A DNA stretch of 64,000 nucleotides. It comes from Craterostigma plantagineum. Lineage: Eukaryota; Streptophyta; Magnoliopsida; Lamiales; Linderniaceae. Of the stretch, positions 32,863-45,119 are shown in pieces. The stretch is from positions 124,001 through 188,000 of the forward strand of contig JAPQWV010000328.1 of assembly GCA_027422505.1 (NCBI GenBank), read 5' to 3'. Numbering within the stretch: position 1 is the first letter of the stretch; each line of letters starts with the position of its first letter. The position numbers and the translations under genes are program-made. The notes beneath the pieces are model-generated. The model was not told where the DNA came from. It saw nothing but the letters and a program-made list of their open reading frames with translations, and did no database searches.

Positions 32863-32874
32863 TGGTATCAGAGC
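32863..32874 (+). promoter_or_regulatory. Primer-binding site, initiator-Met tRNA type
   Basis: TGGTATCAGAGC, exact, two bases after the LTR end. It sets the orientation of this element as plus. Confidence 0.9.
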
Positions 32875-34171
32875 ATATTCGTTCCGTTTTGAATCATAAT
32901 TGTTAGAATTCGGATCGAATTTTAATACTGAAATTGTTCCGTGCGAATAACAGTTTTGGTGCGAAAACGAAATTCGATCTGATAGCCTTAATTCTGTGCT
33001 TATCTTAGTTGAATTTGACATTTCTGTGCTCGCCTAATAATCAATTAGGATTAGATTGGTAGCAATCGAAATCAAGATTTAGGCTGAATTTTTTTATTCT
33101 GAGATTCTACTGTTCCCGCAAAGAACAGTTTGAACGTGTCCTGATTTTTTGCAAAATTGAACATTATTTGCTTCAAACGTGGTTAATCTTCTGTCTGCGA
33201 GTAATCAATAGCTGATTTCGAGCATATGCCTGTAGTTTCATCGATTAATTTTCTGTATCTGCCTGAATTCAGTGTTAAATCGTATTCTGTGACAATTTGC
33301 GTGATTTCAATTTTCTCGCTAAGTTCTTGGATCAGGTTTAATTTCTCGATCGAAAACCTACGTGCGAAAATTTTTTCAATTAAGTATACTGATTTACTAC
33401 TGAAGTCGCTGCTGTCAAGAACGTCTTTAGCAGAAACTATTTTGAGCATTAAACTTTTTGACGATAATTGACCATTTTGACCCTGCGTAAACATTTTCTG
33501 TCAGACATTCCTTGCTTGACTTTGAGATAAAGATACCTTTCGTTCGTATAATTTTTTCGATCAACCTATTAATTTTGACTCAGCGAGAAACTTCATTGGG
33601 TGCTGTTTCTCGACGACCAAAATAAATTAACGCATCAAAAAACCTTTTCGAGCGCCGGATTTCGATCAAATTTTCAAAATTATGTTTGACTGAAGGTATA
33701 TCGACTGGACTACCTTTGGATCCAACGGGATCAGATTGTTTGCAGTCTGATAACTGGACCGATAGGTGTAACAACGCCACGCACCTTCTTTTTTTGATCG
33801 AAAATCCAGCTCTAGATTGAAGTTGTGCGCTCGAAAAATTTAGTCAACTTTTCGAGTCAACATTTTGAAAAAAGTTTACATTTTGAATTCTGGTCAACAA
33901 AATTTTTCGACGATTAAAATTTTTGATACCAAAACTTCCCGAAACAATTTTTCGATTGAGGTCACTGTTCAAACAGTGTCTCATCGCACAATCGAATCGA
34001 CATTTTCTGCTTTCGCTCAATTTTGCGAACAATACTTGACGCGCAAAATAGTAACACTATTCTAAATCGAGAAAATTATTTTTGATCGGTCAAAACTTAA
34101 ATAAAGATTGAATAAAAAATAATTCTCGATCATTCTTTTAAAATCAAACGCTACTAACAATTTCGCTACTT
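32875..34171 (+). other. Leader of plus-strand SIRE-like element
   Basis: AT-rich untranslated region with abundant TTTTTCGA, CGATCGAAAA and CGAGAAA words, like 6425-8134 and 12009-13138. Short frames here have no domain support. Confidence 0.6.
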
Positions 34172-35300
34172 GTGAAGCACATCATATCATTTTTCAATTC
34201 ATCAAAACAACCAACGAAGATCCTTCATCAACTCAAACGCAGCGAATACACTGTATGGCGAAGCCGCTTCATAAACTTCATTGTGCTCAAAGATCAGGCT
34301 GAAAATTTATTAGAGTCACTCAAAGAGGGACCCGCACAGTTCTGGGTAAATGTACCCGTCGACAACACAGTCAATCCTCCTATTCCTGCCTCTAGGCGAC
34401 TCAAAGAGCCTAGGGAATACACAGAGGAGGAAAGAGTCAGAGCAAAGGTTGATCTAATAGCCAAGAATACTACAATGCAGGGCATCCCAAATGACATCTA
34501 TCGACAGATTGGCAGCCTTCCAACGGCTAAGGGGATGTGGGATGAACTGCACAAGATGATGCAAAGAACGGAAGTAGGCATCGAAGCCAAGAACACAAAC
34601 ATTCTCACGGCATACAACTCTTTTAGTGCAAAATCTAAGGAGAGCCTACATGATCTCTATCAGAGATATCTCACACTTCTGAATGAGATGAGGAAATAGA
34701 AATCACCAAGATGATTATGGAAACCAACATTCGATTCCTATCCTCTCTACTCTCGGAATGGAAGAAAATATCCACCCAAATCAGATAAAACAAAGACCTT
34801 GAGGAGTTGGATATCCATGCCATGTTTGACAATCTCGCACAGCACGGGGAAGATGTAAGCGGATTCAGAAGTAGCAGAAGGGCAATCTGATCGAAAACAC
34901 AGTTGCCCTAGTCTTAGAGAAACGGAGTTCGAAGTCAAGGAAAAATAATATCATTAGGCCTCCTACTCCTTCAGAGTCGGAAGATGAATAAAGCTCAGAC
35001 GCGGAGCCAAATATAAAAGTGTTGGGAAAGTAGTTGTCTCTAATTGGAAAAATGATGAGCAAGCAACATTTAAAAAGAAGTCCTCATCATCAGCCAACAG
35101 ACTTCGGACCTCAAGCTCAAAGAACAAAGAACGTACACTCGAGACCTCCGAACTCAAGAACACCAAAGAGCCGAACAAGTGCTTTAACTGTGGCAAACCA
35201 GATTATTATGCAAGAGAGTGCACTCTCCCAAAGAAGTGAGATGCCAATTACTACTCCAAGAAGCTTCATCTCACAAAGCAAAAAGAAACCGAGGTAGCTC
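34172..35300 (+). pseudogene. Plus-strand SIRE-like gag
   Basis: WRSRFINFIVLKDQAENLL, PREYTEEERVRAKVDL, MWDELHKMMQRTEVGI and YQRYLTLLNEMRK align with the minus-strand copy. A one-base deletion after MRK (about 34697) ends the frame. The zinc knuckle near 35190-35230 reads CFNCGKPDYYAREC: the histidine has become tyrosine, so zinc binding would be lost. Several later stops. Confidence 0.85.
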
Positions 35301-37270
35301 TGATTGCAGAACACGACCACTAGCTTGAAGATACGTTAAGTTCTGAAGAGGGGAACCTAGCCCTCATGGCCCGCCTGGACGAGAACTCAGACGTCGAAAC
35401 CTCCAGTCAGACGAACATGACCAAGCATCCGAATCTTCACAAGAGGTAGTCTCACCTTCCACATTGTTGACCATGTTAGAATCATATCAATTAAATTACG
35501 CTAACATGAAACGTGGGCAGAAAAGTGTAAAGGAAGTAGAAAAGAAACTATCTAGGTCTCAGGAGTGAATAACTAGTCTCGAGGCGGAACTTAGGAGCTT
35601 TAGTAAAAAAAAATAAAAGAACTTACTCAGAGCCTACATATAAGTGAGATTAAGAAGCCTCAAATAGAGAAGCATGATATAAAAATTAAGGAACTAGAAG
35701 ACATGCTACAAAATAACTATAATTGTTTGGTTAGAAATCTCAATGAGAAAGCTAGCCTCAATTGTAGGTTAACTGAAGCGACAAGTAAGGTCACCAACCT
35801 AGAAGCTCAATTAGATAAATCTAATGCTAAGGTTCGTGAACTTACGAAAGATGTTGACGCCTGTAAAACCGCCAAATTAACGGTGGCAAATAATTATGCT
35901 CTCTTAGGCGAAGAACGCAAGAAACTATACGCTAAAGTTAAAAAATTAGAAGATCTTCTTGTAAAAAGGGGACAGACTGATCATACAATATTCTTAAACC
36001 AACCCATGGACTTATATGATTATAAATTTGGCTTAGGCTCTGAGAATCCACGTTGCTTGATGAAAGTTGACTGCAAACAACTTTACGATGTCAAGTACAT
36101 AGGTTTGGGATTAACGAATCTTATGTTTTTACTAACACAAAAAAATAGATGCATTAGAATAAACCAAGAAAAAAGCCAAGACTAGGGTTGAAATTCCCTT
36201 TCCTACACTGAATTGAATCAAAGTTACAAAACTAGGGATCTTTCTAAGGGCCAACTTTGTGTCAATTTATTTTCCCGAAGATCGTTCTACAAACGAGGAA
36301 GCATATAATCAACATTCTGAAAATTCTCTTTATGTACCCCATATTGTTAGGAAAATAGAAGGGTTAAGAGTCTCATTAGAAAAGAATGAGAGAACTTTGA
36401 AACTGAAAAGAAAATGTTCCTAGAAGACATGGAAAATCTCAAATCTTCCTCCATCTCACAAACTATTTCTCACGCATTACCCTCAAAGGAAACTATCATT
36501 ATGAAAAGCGTGAAGAAAGAAAAATAGCCTTCTAAAGATCAACAATCTAAAATAAAACTGTGAAAATTAGTAACTCTAACCCTGTGTTTAGTACGTCTAC
36601 AGGGAGCGTAGTACCTGAGATAGAGAAATCGAAGGCATCAGTGTCTAGTCGAGAAATTAAGAAGGTGCCTCTAGACGTCAAAGTTTCAAATTCTCCTCCT
36701 TCCGTAATAAGAAAAGACACTCATAAAAATAAATGAGCCATTTATTCGCTTCAAATTATTGTGTCTTCATGCTCCTTAGAGCCAACTACTTTTAGAAGCA
36801 CTAAGTACGAGGCTCTTTCTCAAACGTAACAATCACTCATTCTAAAACAAATGCCGATAGAAAGACTCGTAGGAAACAAGATCCGGCCAATAAGAAGGCC
36901 TATAGTGCTATTCATGCATGTTCTCACCTAAGGTATCCTGTAAAGATCCAATCCCTCAAACACCTTAGGAGACTATCAAATGAAAAGATTTTTTCCTCGA
37001 TCAAGCCTACCAAAGCATTTGCCCGCGCTGAAGTTACTCTTCCCTGTAAGGTTCAACCCAAATGGGTTCCTGGATCTCCGTCTAAGAAGACAAAAGCCAA
37101 TAAGGCCAAGTCTTCTACAAAGGGCAAACCCAAATCAAGTTATTCAAAGATGACTTGGGTTGCTAAAGCTCCAATTAGTGATAATTTAAGAACTACATCT
37201 GAACTGAAAGCTAATCTGCTAATCTGAGAGAACCCATTTATAAGTGGATACCTAAAGCTCCCTAATCTGG
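35301..37270 (+). pseudogene. Coiled-coil and basic linker of SIRE-like Gag-Pol
   Basis: A 160-codon frame at 35703-36185 is heptad-rich (VTNLEAQLDKSNAKV, LYAKVKKLEDLLVKRG) and matches 10126-10503. It is followed by a fragmented Lys/Ser/Pro-rich linker to 37270 (IQSLKHLRRLSNEKIF near 36940-37000), corresponding to 8985-9795. Stops are frequent. Confidence 0.6.
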
Positions 37271-37272
37271 TT

Positions 37273-37683
37273 TTGCAGATCTATCATGTGTGGTACATCG
37301 ATTCTGGTTGCTGCACACACATGATGAGAAATCAAGAGCTGCTGAGCAACTATCAAGACAGATTGAACGGAATAGTTAGATTTGGAAACAACGACTCGGC
37401 TCCTATACTAGGATTCGGAGATATTATTTTCGATAATCTGACCATGAAGGATGCCTTGTACGTCGAAGCCCTCCGCCATAACTTATTCAGCATAGGCCAG
37501 TTCTGTGAGAAAGGATTCCAGGTGGTCTGCCATGCTGACCAGTGTAGAATATTGGACAGTCAGGACAAAGAACTCCTCCAAGGACTTCGGAAATCAAATC
37601 TTTACACGATCAACCTAACGTCTGTGCGGCCCTCGACATCTGTTCGCCTCATCTCCCAGATTGTAAGTCAGAGGAACAGCTAA
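37273..37683 (+). pseudogene. Plus-strand SIRE-like protease
   Basis: WYIDSGCCTHMMRNQELL holds the catalytic Asp-Ser-Gly, followed by VRFGNNDSAPILGF, LRHNLFSIGQFCEKGF and LYTINLTSVRPS up to a TAA at 37681. Six bases later a solo LTR interrupts the pre-integrase region. Where the minus copy has TAG this copy keeps Gln. Confidence 0.85.
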
Positions 37684-37689
37684 TGGCAT

Positions 37690-39344
37690 TGATCGAGCGG
37701 ATCGAGTAATTAAATAAAATGAATATCGATGAACTAACTACGCTCAACAGGCAAGTGTACCTATCGAAAATAGTATAAAATGACAAATATTCGAGTATCG
37801 AACCCAAAGGAACTATATACTTTAGAAAACCGTCTTTTAAATGTTCTAGTAAATATTTTTGGATTGATAAAATAAAAATACCGATAAACTAAACAAACGA
37901 TAACTATGAAATAGCGATAATGAGGTTGGAACGACTTTATGAAAGCGAACGTATTTAAGACTTCGAATCAACCTAGCTCGATCGAACGTCAGACATGCTA
38001 TATATTTTAGCTAATTATTAGACCGTGAGGATTCCTATGGTATGTATACGAGTTTCTACGATTGGGCGAAATTGCGCTTACTCGCTTCGACTTGTAACAA
38101 CTAATCTACGTCTTAAATAGCTGGGCAAACTTCCCTAACTTACTTAATCGCAGACCGCACAATGAATCCCGCTATTAGATTTGACTCTAATCCGGCAGGG
38201 TTGTTCAACCTATCTCTAGCAATAAGTTTATTCCGCTCGTTTACGAGTGGTCTAATCGTCGCCCCTCTCTCGAGCGTAGCGATCGATTTTCCAACAATTA
38301 TTTCGACCACATAGACAGAATCAAAATAATAACATATATCGTATCCGAGTCATAATAAAAAGCATATCAATAATACGTTTAAACACGTACGATATCGCTA
38401 GGGTTCATCTTTATCCCAAATACTACGAGATTAGCTACTCATACGAAACACCAACACGACGAGAAACATAAATAACAACAAGAAATTCATAATTTCTTCC
38501 CTGAATTTCGCCTTTGTTATTGATCCTTCGTTGAGGACTTTCGTCGAGCAGATGGTGGGCGAGCAACTTCAACCTTTTCCTTGCCCTCGCTTGCTGCTCC
38601 TCCTACGCCCGCAGCCCGTCACAGCCGCAGCAGCCCACGAGTCAGCCTGCTACGTCCGTCTGTTGGTCTCAGCTGCAGTCCCGGCCCGTACTCGGCTCAG
38701 ATCTGCCCTTGGTCAGTCCCGTGCTCGCAGCTCCTCGCCTTCGCTTCACAGTCCACAGGTCAGCCCTGCGAACAACGTGCTCAAACTCTCCTCAGCCGTA
38801 TGTGATTTTATCAAATGGTCTGGAGGATGTCGAGTGTTCAGAGGGTTCTTTGGAGTGGCTTTTTTATGCGTTCCCCCCTCCACCTCCTTGAGCATGAGAT
38901 ATAAATAGGCAAAGAGGCAGCCAACTTCCACCAATATAGGCTCCATCATAATTGCTCGTATCTTTGAAGTTGTGAAAGTTAGATTTTCTCAAATCTTTTT
39001 GAATTCGACTATGTGGGTTGAGTGGCTGCTCGAGGTGTCTTCTTCTCCCATGTGTGCGTGTGTATGTATGTATATCTACTGTAGCAAACATGAGCTTGGG
39101 CTTTTATTGGCCTTGGAACTGATGGGTTGAATTTATTTTCGGCCCAATTGTTTTTGGGCCGATTTTGGTTCGACGGTCCCTCAATAATTCAACCCCGGGT
39201 ATTCTCGTTTGTAGTTCATTTCCCCAATATCTATCAAAAATAAAATATAAACATATACGCATGATAATCGAGGAAAACTCAAATAAATAACAACCGAAAT
39301 TACGCTTTTACGGGGTATAAAACACGATATAAATTCATTTATCA
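37690..39344 (-). mobile_element. Solo LTR with 5-bp target duplication
   Basis: The 1655-base insertion begins TGATCGAGCGG and ends TTTATCA, flanked by identical GGCAT at 37685-37689 and 39345-39349. Removing it restores continuity of the copia pre-integrase region (WH ahead, SHLNIKALQ behind). The first 120 or so bases are the reverse complement of the end of the Athila-like LTR at 60771-62640, so this LTR is on the minus strand. No internal region remains, so it arose by LTR-LTR recombination. A GC-rich core at 38540-38780 produces spurious frames. Confidence 0.92.
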
Positions 39345-39349
39345 GGCAT

Positions 39350-40600
39350 CAATGCATGTCTCATCTAAATATCAAAGCTCTTCAACGTCTTTCAATGAAA
39401 AAAGTTGGTTCACGGTCTTCCAACTATAGTATTCCAGAAAGAGCATCAGTGTTTGGCATGTCAACTAGGAAAAATGAAGCGAGCTTCTCATCATGTCAAA
39501 CTAGTTGCCTCTACATCACGTCCTCTAGAACTGCTACACATGGACCTCTGTGGACCGATGCAGACACATAGTATCAACGGACACAAGTACGTGCTAGTTA
39601 TTGTAGATGATTTCTCTCGCTACACATGGACGAAGTTCCTCCGAGCTAAAGATGAGACAGGAGACTTGATCATAAATTTCGTGAACTCTACTCAGAATTT
39701 GCTGTAACAGACTATCCAAGTCATTCGAACGAACAACAGTACTGAGTTTAAGAACAAATACCTCAGTGAGTTTTATCAAAAACTTGGAAGTAGTCATCAA
39801 TTCTCAGCCGCCAAGACACATCAACAAAACGGGGTAGTAGAATGAGAAATATGACTCTAGTGGAAGCTGCATGTACGATGCTCATCCACTCCAGCCTTCC
39901 ACACTTCCTTTGGGCTGAAGCAGTAAATACCGCCTGTTTCACTGAAAACAGGACGGTAGTTCACAAGCGCTTCGATAAGACTCCGTATGAGATCATTAAC
40001 AAGGGGGTACCCAACATTTCCTTCTTCAAGGTCTTCGAGTGCAAGTGCTTTGTGGCGAACGATAGAGAGCAACGTGCTAAGTTTGACCCTAAAGCATTCG
40101 AAGCCACTTTCATCGAGTATTCTTCTACTTCAAAAGCGTACCGAGTAGATATCAAGTCCAACCAAACAATGAAAGAAAGCTACAATGTCATTTTCCATGA
40201 AGTGGCAGATATGGCTCCTGTTCATCTCAGTTCAGGACCCGCGCCTAGACAGATGGTTTCTGAATACGACAGTTCAGAACACTTACTTACTAGTGTGTTG
40301 GCTCAAGACCAACATAGAATGGCAATAACTACGGATTCAACGTCAGAAGAAGCTATGAGATTTGCTTTAGAAGACTTGGACTCGCTTTTGAGCAGATATA
40401 TCAGCCGAACAACACCGTTACCACATTGTCGTGGAACCTCCCCAAGACGAAGCCGATATACCAAGTTCTTCAAATGTCCTCACCTCATCCAATTAAGAAT
40501 TACCTCAAAATGCTGAAGATCCAACCATGGAAGTTGAGGAAATGTCCTCAGAGTCGCTCAACTCAAGTGCTGAAACTGAATTGCTTTAACTGGTTGAACA
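39350..40600 (+). pseudogene. Plus-strand SIRE-like integrase
   Basis: It resumes after the solo LTR with SHLNIKALQRLS, a CLACQLGKMKRASHH stretch, LLHMDLCGPM and VIVDDFSRYTW. The second catalytic region reads IRTNNSTEFKN, where the minus copy has IRTDNGTEFKN, so the Asp is now Asn. HQQNGVVE keeps the Glu. A TAA follows NLL (about 39705), where the minus copy has Gln. The C-terminal half (39842-40516) has KTPYEIIN, ISFFKVFECKCFV and KFDPKAFEATFIEYS. It cannot encode an active enzyme. Confidence 0.85.
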
Positions 40601-40631
40601 GCCACAGATCACTAGCGATCTCGCTCCACAA

Positions 40632-42002
40632 ATGACTTATGCTTCTAGCTCGGCTTTGCCTCATGAGCACAAGTGGACTCGAGCACATCCAGTTGATCAG
40701 ATAATTGGTGATCCTTCGAGTGGAGTAAGGAAAAGACATCAGAAAGAACTATGCAGTTACTTCTTAAGCCAAAACGAGCCAACCAAGATAGCAGGCGCAC
40801 TTAAGGACACGACTTGGGTAATTGCGATGCAAGACGAGATCAACCAATTCGAACGCCTTCAAGTGTGGACATTAATACCCCATCCGCATGGGAAAACCAT
40901 CATCGGAACGAAATAGGTATTAAAGAACAAAAAGAATGAAGATGGAGAAGTGATCAGGAATAAAGCAAGATTGTTTACGCAGGGCTACAGTCAACAGGAA
41001 GGTATTGACTACGGCGAGACTTATGCACCTGTAGCCCGAATCGAAGCAATCCGCACTTTCTTGGCTTATGCTCATAAAGACTTCAAAGTCTACCAAATGG
41101 ACGTTAAGACCGCCTTCCTTAATGGCGTGTTAATAAAGAAAGTCTATGTCGCTCAGCCAGAAGGCTTCATTGACCAAGAACATCTCGATCACGTCTAGCT
41201 ACTAGATAAAGCTCTGTACAGACTAAAACAAGCCCCACGTGCTTGGTATGATGTCTTGAGCGAATTTCTCGTAAAGTCTGGATTCATCCGAGGAACGATC
41301 AGTGCGACACTCTTCATCAAATGGCAAGCCAAAGACTTGATGGTCGTCCAAGTTTACGTAGATGACATCATCTTCGGATCAACAAATCCACAGCTTTGCA
41401 TGAAATTTGGAGATTTAATGAAGAGCAAGTTTGAAATGAGTCATATGGGAGAATCCATCAAGTCAGGCAGCTCCAAATGTAAACTTTACGATGGGATTTT
41501 CATCACTCAGACGAAATACATAAAGGATATCCTGAAGAAATTCCATCAAGATCAAAGCAAGCCCTTCAGCACTCCTATGTCTACAAGCTGCAAGTTGGAT
41601 GCCGATCCCTTTGGAAAAGTGGTACATCATACTCTATCGCAGCATCATCGGGTCTCTTCTCTATTTCACATCAAGCCTGCCGGATATCATGTTTGCCACC
41701 TGTTTATGCACACGTTTCCAAGCCGATCCCAAGAAATCTCACATGCTTGCGGTGAAGCGGATCTTGCGCTACCTCAAGGGCACATCTACCTTAGGATTGT
41801 GGTATTCTAAAGGTACAAACTTCAAACTTATCGGCTACACTGACGGTGATTATGCAAGTTGCCGAATGGATAGGAGAAGCACATCCGGTGGCGTATAGTT
41901 TCTAGGAAAAAAGCTGGTCTGCTAGTCATCCCATAAGCAGAATTGTGGGTCAACATCAACGGCTGAGACTGAAGCGACCGCCAGCTGTCATGCAACTGAT
42001 TA
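40632..42002 (+). pseudogene. Plus-strand SIRE-like RT and RNase H, 3' truncated
   Basis: RT motifs: [67 protein letters not shown], then VQVYVDDIIFGSTN (about 41350-41390) and YIKDILKKFHQDQS. RNase H: LAVKRILRYLKGTSTLGLW, IGYTDGDYASCRMDRRSTS. In-frame stops follow IIGTK (40914), LDHV (41198) and GV (41896), with a frame change near 41640. Coding similarity ends about 42000 at TASCHAT, so the end of RNase H, 3' region and 3' LTR are missing. Confidence 0.88.
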
Positions 42003-43135
42003 ATTGCTTAATTTTGTCAGTGTACGTCGTATTCTTGTGTCTAAAAGTCATTACTTTGCTCCACTAGACACATAGACATTTTACATATGTGAGGATTATA
42101 GCCTTTTCTCTTTGAACTTATTCTCGAGCGAGTCGCACATCAATTGCTTGTCTTAACTAGTGATTCTTGGTTTCATACTCGCCTTGCTTTAGATTGTTCG
42201 GAAAATGATAAGAGCACTTAGGTAATTCCTCACTTGGCCTTATAGAATTTTGGTCCCTTATATTAGCCCATAGTCATCCACCTTTACCCTTCTTCGATTC
42301 CCTTTTCTTCATTTGAAACCCATTCTAAGCCTTCAACCGATTTCTATATTCTTCGGAGCGGTGTTTAAACGAGAAAAGGAGGGGGAGGAAAATTAAAAAC
42401 AAAGGAGAAAATATGACAAAAGAAGGCATTGCTCAACGCAAAAAAAAAACAGACCAAAGGAACCTGCCGTCCGACTATCTACATCACAAATTCTTAGAAG
42501 GTGGCATGGATCCTGCTATGAACTTCTCCGTCGATAATCTCGTATGCTCGTCAGAACGGCCGGAAAGACGTGCACCTCGAAGTGAACTTCTCCAACGATA
42601 ATCCGGTCTTTATATCAGGAAATGAGAAGAGGAGCGCAGCCTTGGGTACGAATTTCATAACCGTGAACTTTTCCAATAGAAGATGAGCGCGGTATCGGTC
42701 CGAGAACCAACAAGAAGAACTTCGCCTACAATAATCTCCTATAGCCTCATGGAGAAGTGAAGCTTCAGCTTGAGCATGAAAGGGGATAGATGAAATTAAC
42801 AATGAAAAATAGAAAATAAAAATGCCGGTGGAGAAGAAAGACGAGGAAATGGAAGACGAAGAACTAAAGCTCACCTCTCCCATATCTTTCCTTCCCTTCT
42901 AAGTCAAAGCCTAATTAAATCCTTCAAAGTCCTTTTGATTCCAAAACAACGACCTTTCGTATAGGTGAAATGATTAAAAATGCCTTGATCACAGGTAAAT
43001 TGGCTTAAAATTGCTTGTGTTGACTTTAGTGATACAAATATAAAATCCCAAGTTGAAAATGCTAGAGTGAACCTAGTGAGAGTTGTGAAACAGACTATTC
43101 TATGAACTTAGGACTTTAGATTGTCGACTTAAAAG
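42003..43135 (+). mobile_element. Athila-like 3' internal region (non-coding)
   Basis: The style matches 59535-60770: TTTGAAACCCATTCTA-type text, a purine-rich tract near 42370-42400 and phrases such as GTCGATAATCTCG. No gene is supported. It is probably a remnant of the non-coding region between pol and 3' LTR of an Athila-like element; orientation is inferred only from resemblance. Confidence 0.35.
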
Positions 43136-44635
43136 TGTTAGGAATATGCCCTCAAATGCTATACGAGGATTAGATAGTATAGGACATTAGCTTATTTATC
43201 ATTCGGCCTTTTGTGTAATAAAATATTTTCGTGTGTTTATGGAAAAGCAATGTTCGTTTATTGATATACGAGTTCTTTACTTAGCAAACAATAAATGAAC
43301 AAATCGAAATGTGCCGAGTGGAGTCACTCGTCTCCATGGGCACGAAGGAGGAAGGCACCAGTGGACTCTTAACCTCGAACATTAAAAAAGTCCATCAGTC
43401 TGACTCCAGTTGGGTGCTGGATAACCGATCACGGCTTATTAGTCGATGACCTATCGTGTGCCGATATCCCGCTTGGAAGTGGAGGTCATGACTTGTGATA
43501 CGAGTCGAATCAAGGGATTGAATTGTTTCATGGATACTGACTCACGGATCGTATGGTCGAACATGGCTTATTACTCAAGGAGTGTCAATGACCGACGACA
43601 ACACTATAGTAGTCGACGTGAACCATAGACCGAAAGGAGCTTTGACGGAGTTGACTTTGAAGTCTCGACCGCACTGATTCCCCTCGACCCGATTTGCTGT
43701 TGCATGGCTCAGCTGGCCAGATGTGGTCTTGATGACAATTTGTGATTGTCGGGCTTAGTCTGCCGAGTACGGATTCATAGTCTTGCAAGTAATCGAGATA
43801 AGTGTCTTATGAGTGGGAAATTACGAAATCCTTGGCCAAGGTATTGAATTAACTCATGTTGGACGTGGAGGGTAGTTTGGTAAGTTGCCTCGTCTTCGTT
43901 TATCATAGAATCGAGTTCAGCGAGTTTGACATAGACCATGGCTCTCACTCAATTGGGATACAGCTGAAGGGTTTATACGTAGTACTATAATCTATAGTGA
44001 GGTTCTGGAATAAAGACTGGTTCGAAGTTCGCACTCGAATCGGGTTACAGTCCGGTACTGCGGGATTGGTTAGGTAACTACCGTACTCTTGGATTCCTCC
44101 CTTGCGATTGAGTCGAACCTAGAAAGTCGGGCTTAAAAAGGAACATAAATGTGCACTGATAAGGAGAGAAGTGTCTTGGGCCTTAACGGGCCGTTGGGCA
44201 GTGCATTAGTGGGCCTCGGGCCGTTAAGTGGACCGAAGTCGGACTTCGTAAAGAAACTAACTTTAAGATTTGGGTTTGACCAAGTTCTTAAAAGGCTTGA
44301 GGGTATAATTGGAATTTAACCCTAAGCTGATTTTCGAATTATACCTTGGGAAATAATTTTGAAAAATTAAATATATGGAAATAATATATTTGGAATTTAA
44401 CCCTAAGTTGGAAATTTCGAAATTAATCTAGGATTAACTTTCAAATTTTATATCGTATTTAAAGATACTTAGTTTGACTTGTTATTTAAGTTGATTTTCT
44501 AATAATAGCAAGATTCCTTAAGTTTGGATTTGGGATTCAAAAGAGAGAAAAATATGGCAAAAGAATCTCTCCACTTAAGGAGTAAAAATAAAAAAATCAT
44601 AGGCGATTTTAGAGAAAAGTAACTAATGGCAATTT
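43136..44635 (+). mobile_element. Tork-type copia LTR, 3' truncated
   Basis: It begins TGTTAGGAATATGCCC and continues with features common to Tork/Tnt1-type LTRs: TTTTGTGTAATAAAAT, GTTCGTTTATTGATATACGA, a GTGGAGTCACTC stretch and CGATATCCCGCTTGG. No CA terminus or PBS follows; similarity fades about 44630, where the AT-rich repeat region begins. It may belong to the same lineage as the coding fragment at 62641-64000. Confidence 0.6.
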
Positions 44636-45119
44636 AAAGTTATGAATCAGACCCTCTACGTTTGCTTTTGTGGTCCACTCCCTAAAATTTAGTTTTAGCT
44701 CCCCCAATTATTAAATTACAATAATGCCCTTTTAAATTACATAATCTATCAATTGATAAAATCAATTTTATTTCATGTGATCTATACAATAAAAACAAAT
44801 AAATATATCTATATTATTCTTTTTTTCATGCTGATCAAAATGACATCCATATCTTATATTTTTCGGAGTCGATAAGAATTATTATTATTTTTCAAAATTT
44901 CTGCAACATGAGGCAAAGAATACACAAAGTTGGGTATTAAATACTTAAAATGAGACTAAAGTACCTAATTTAAGCAAGTAATACCGATATTTACCCAAAA
45001 AGTACAAGTAATTAAGCCACAGAAACAAATGGGTATTAAAATTGAATTAAATACTTAAATTCTATGCTGAAACACCTTAATTGAGACCAAAGTACCTAAA
45101 ACTAGGTTTAAAATACTGG
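44636..45119. other. AT-rich region entering the tandem array
   Basis: No gene. It contains words shared with the array (GGGTATTAAAT, AAAGTACCTAA), so it may be an eroded edge of it. Confidence 0.4.

Noticed and set aside
38531..38908. 125-codon plus-strand frame, Ala/Arg/Ser-rich
   Set aside because: It lies wholly inside a solo LTR in a GC-rich patch where all frames are open by composition.
43446..43788. Short frames on both strands
   Set aside because: They lie in a Tork-type LTR; no domain.
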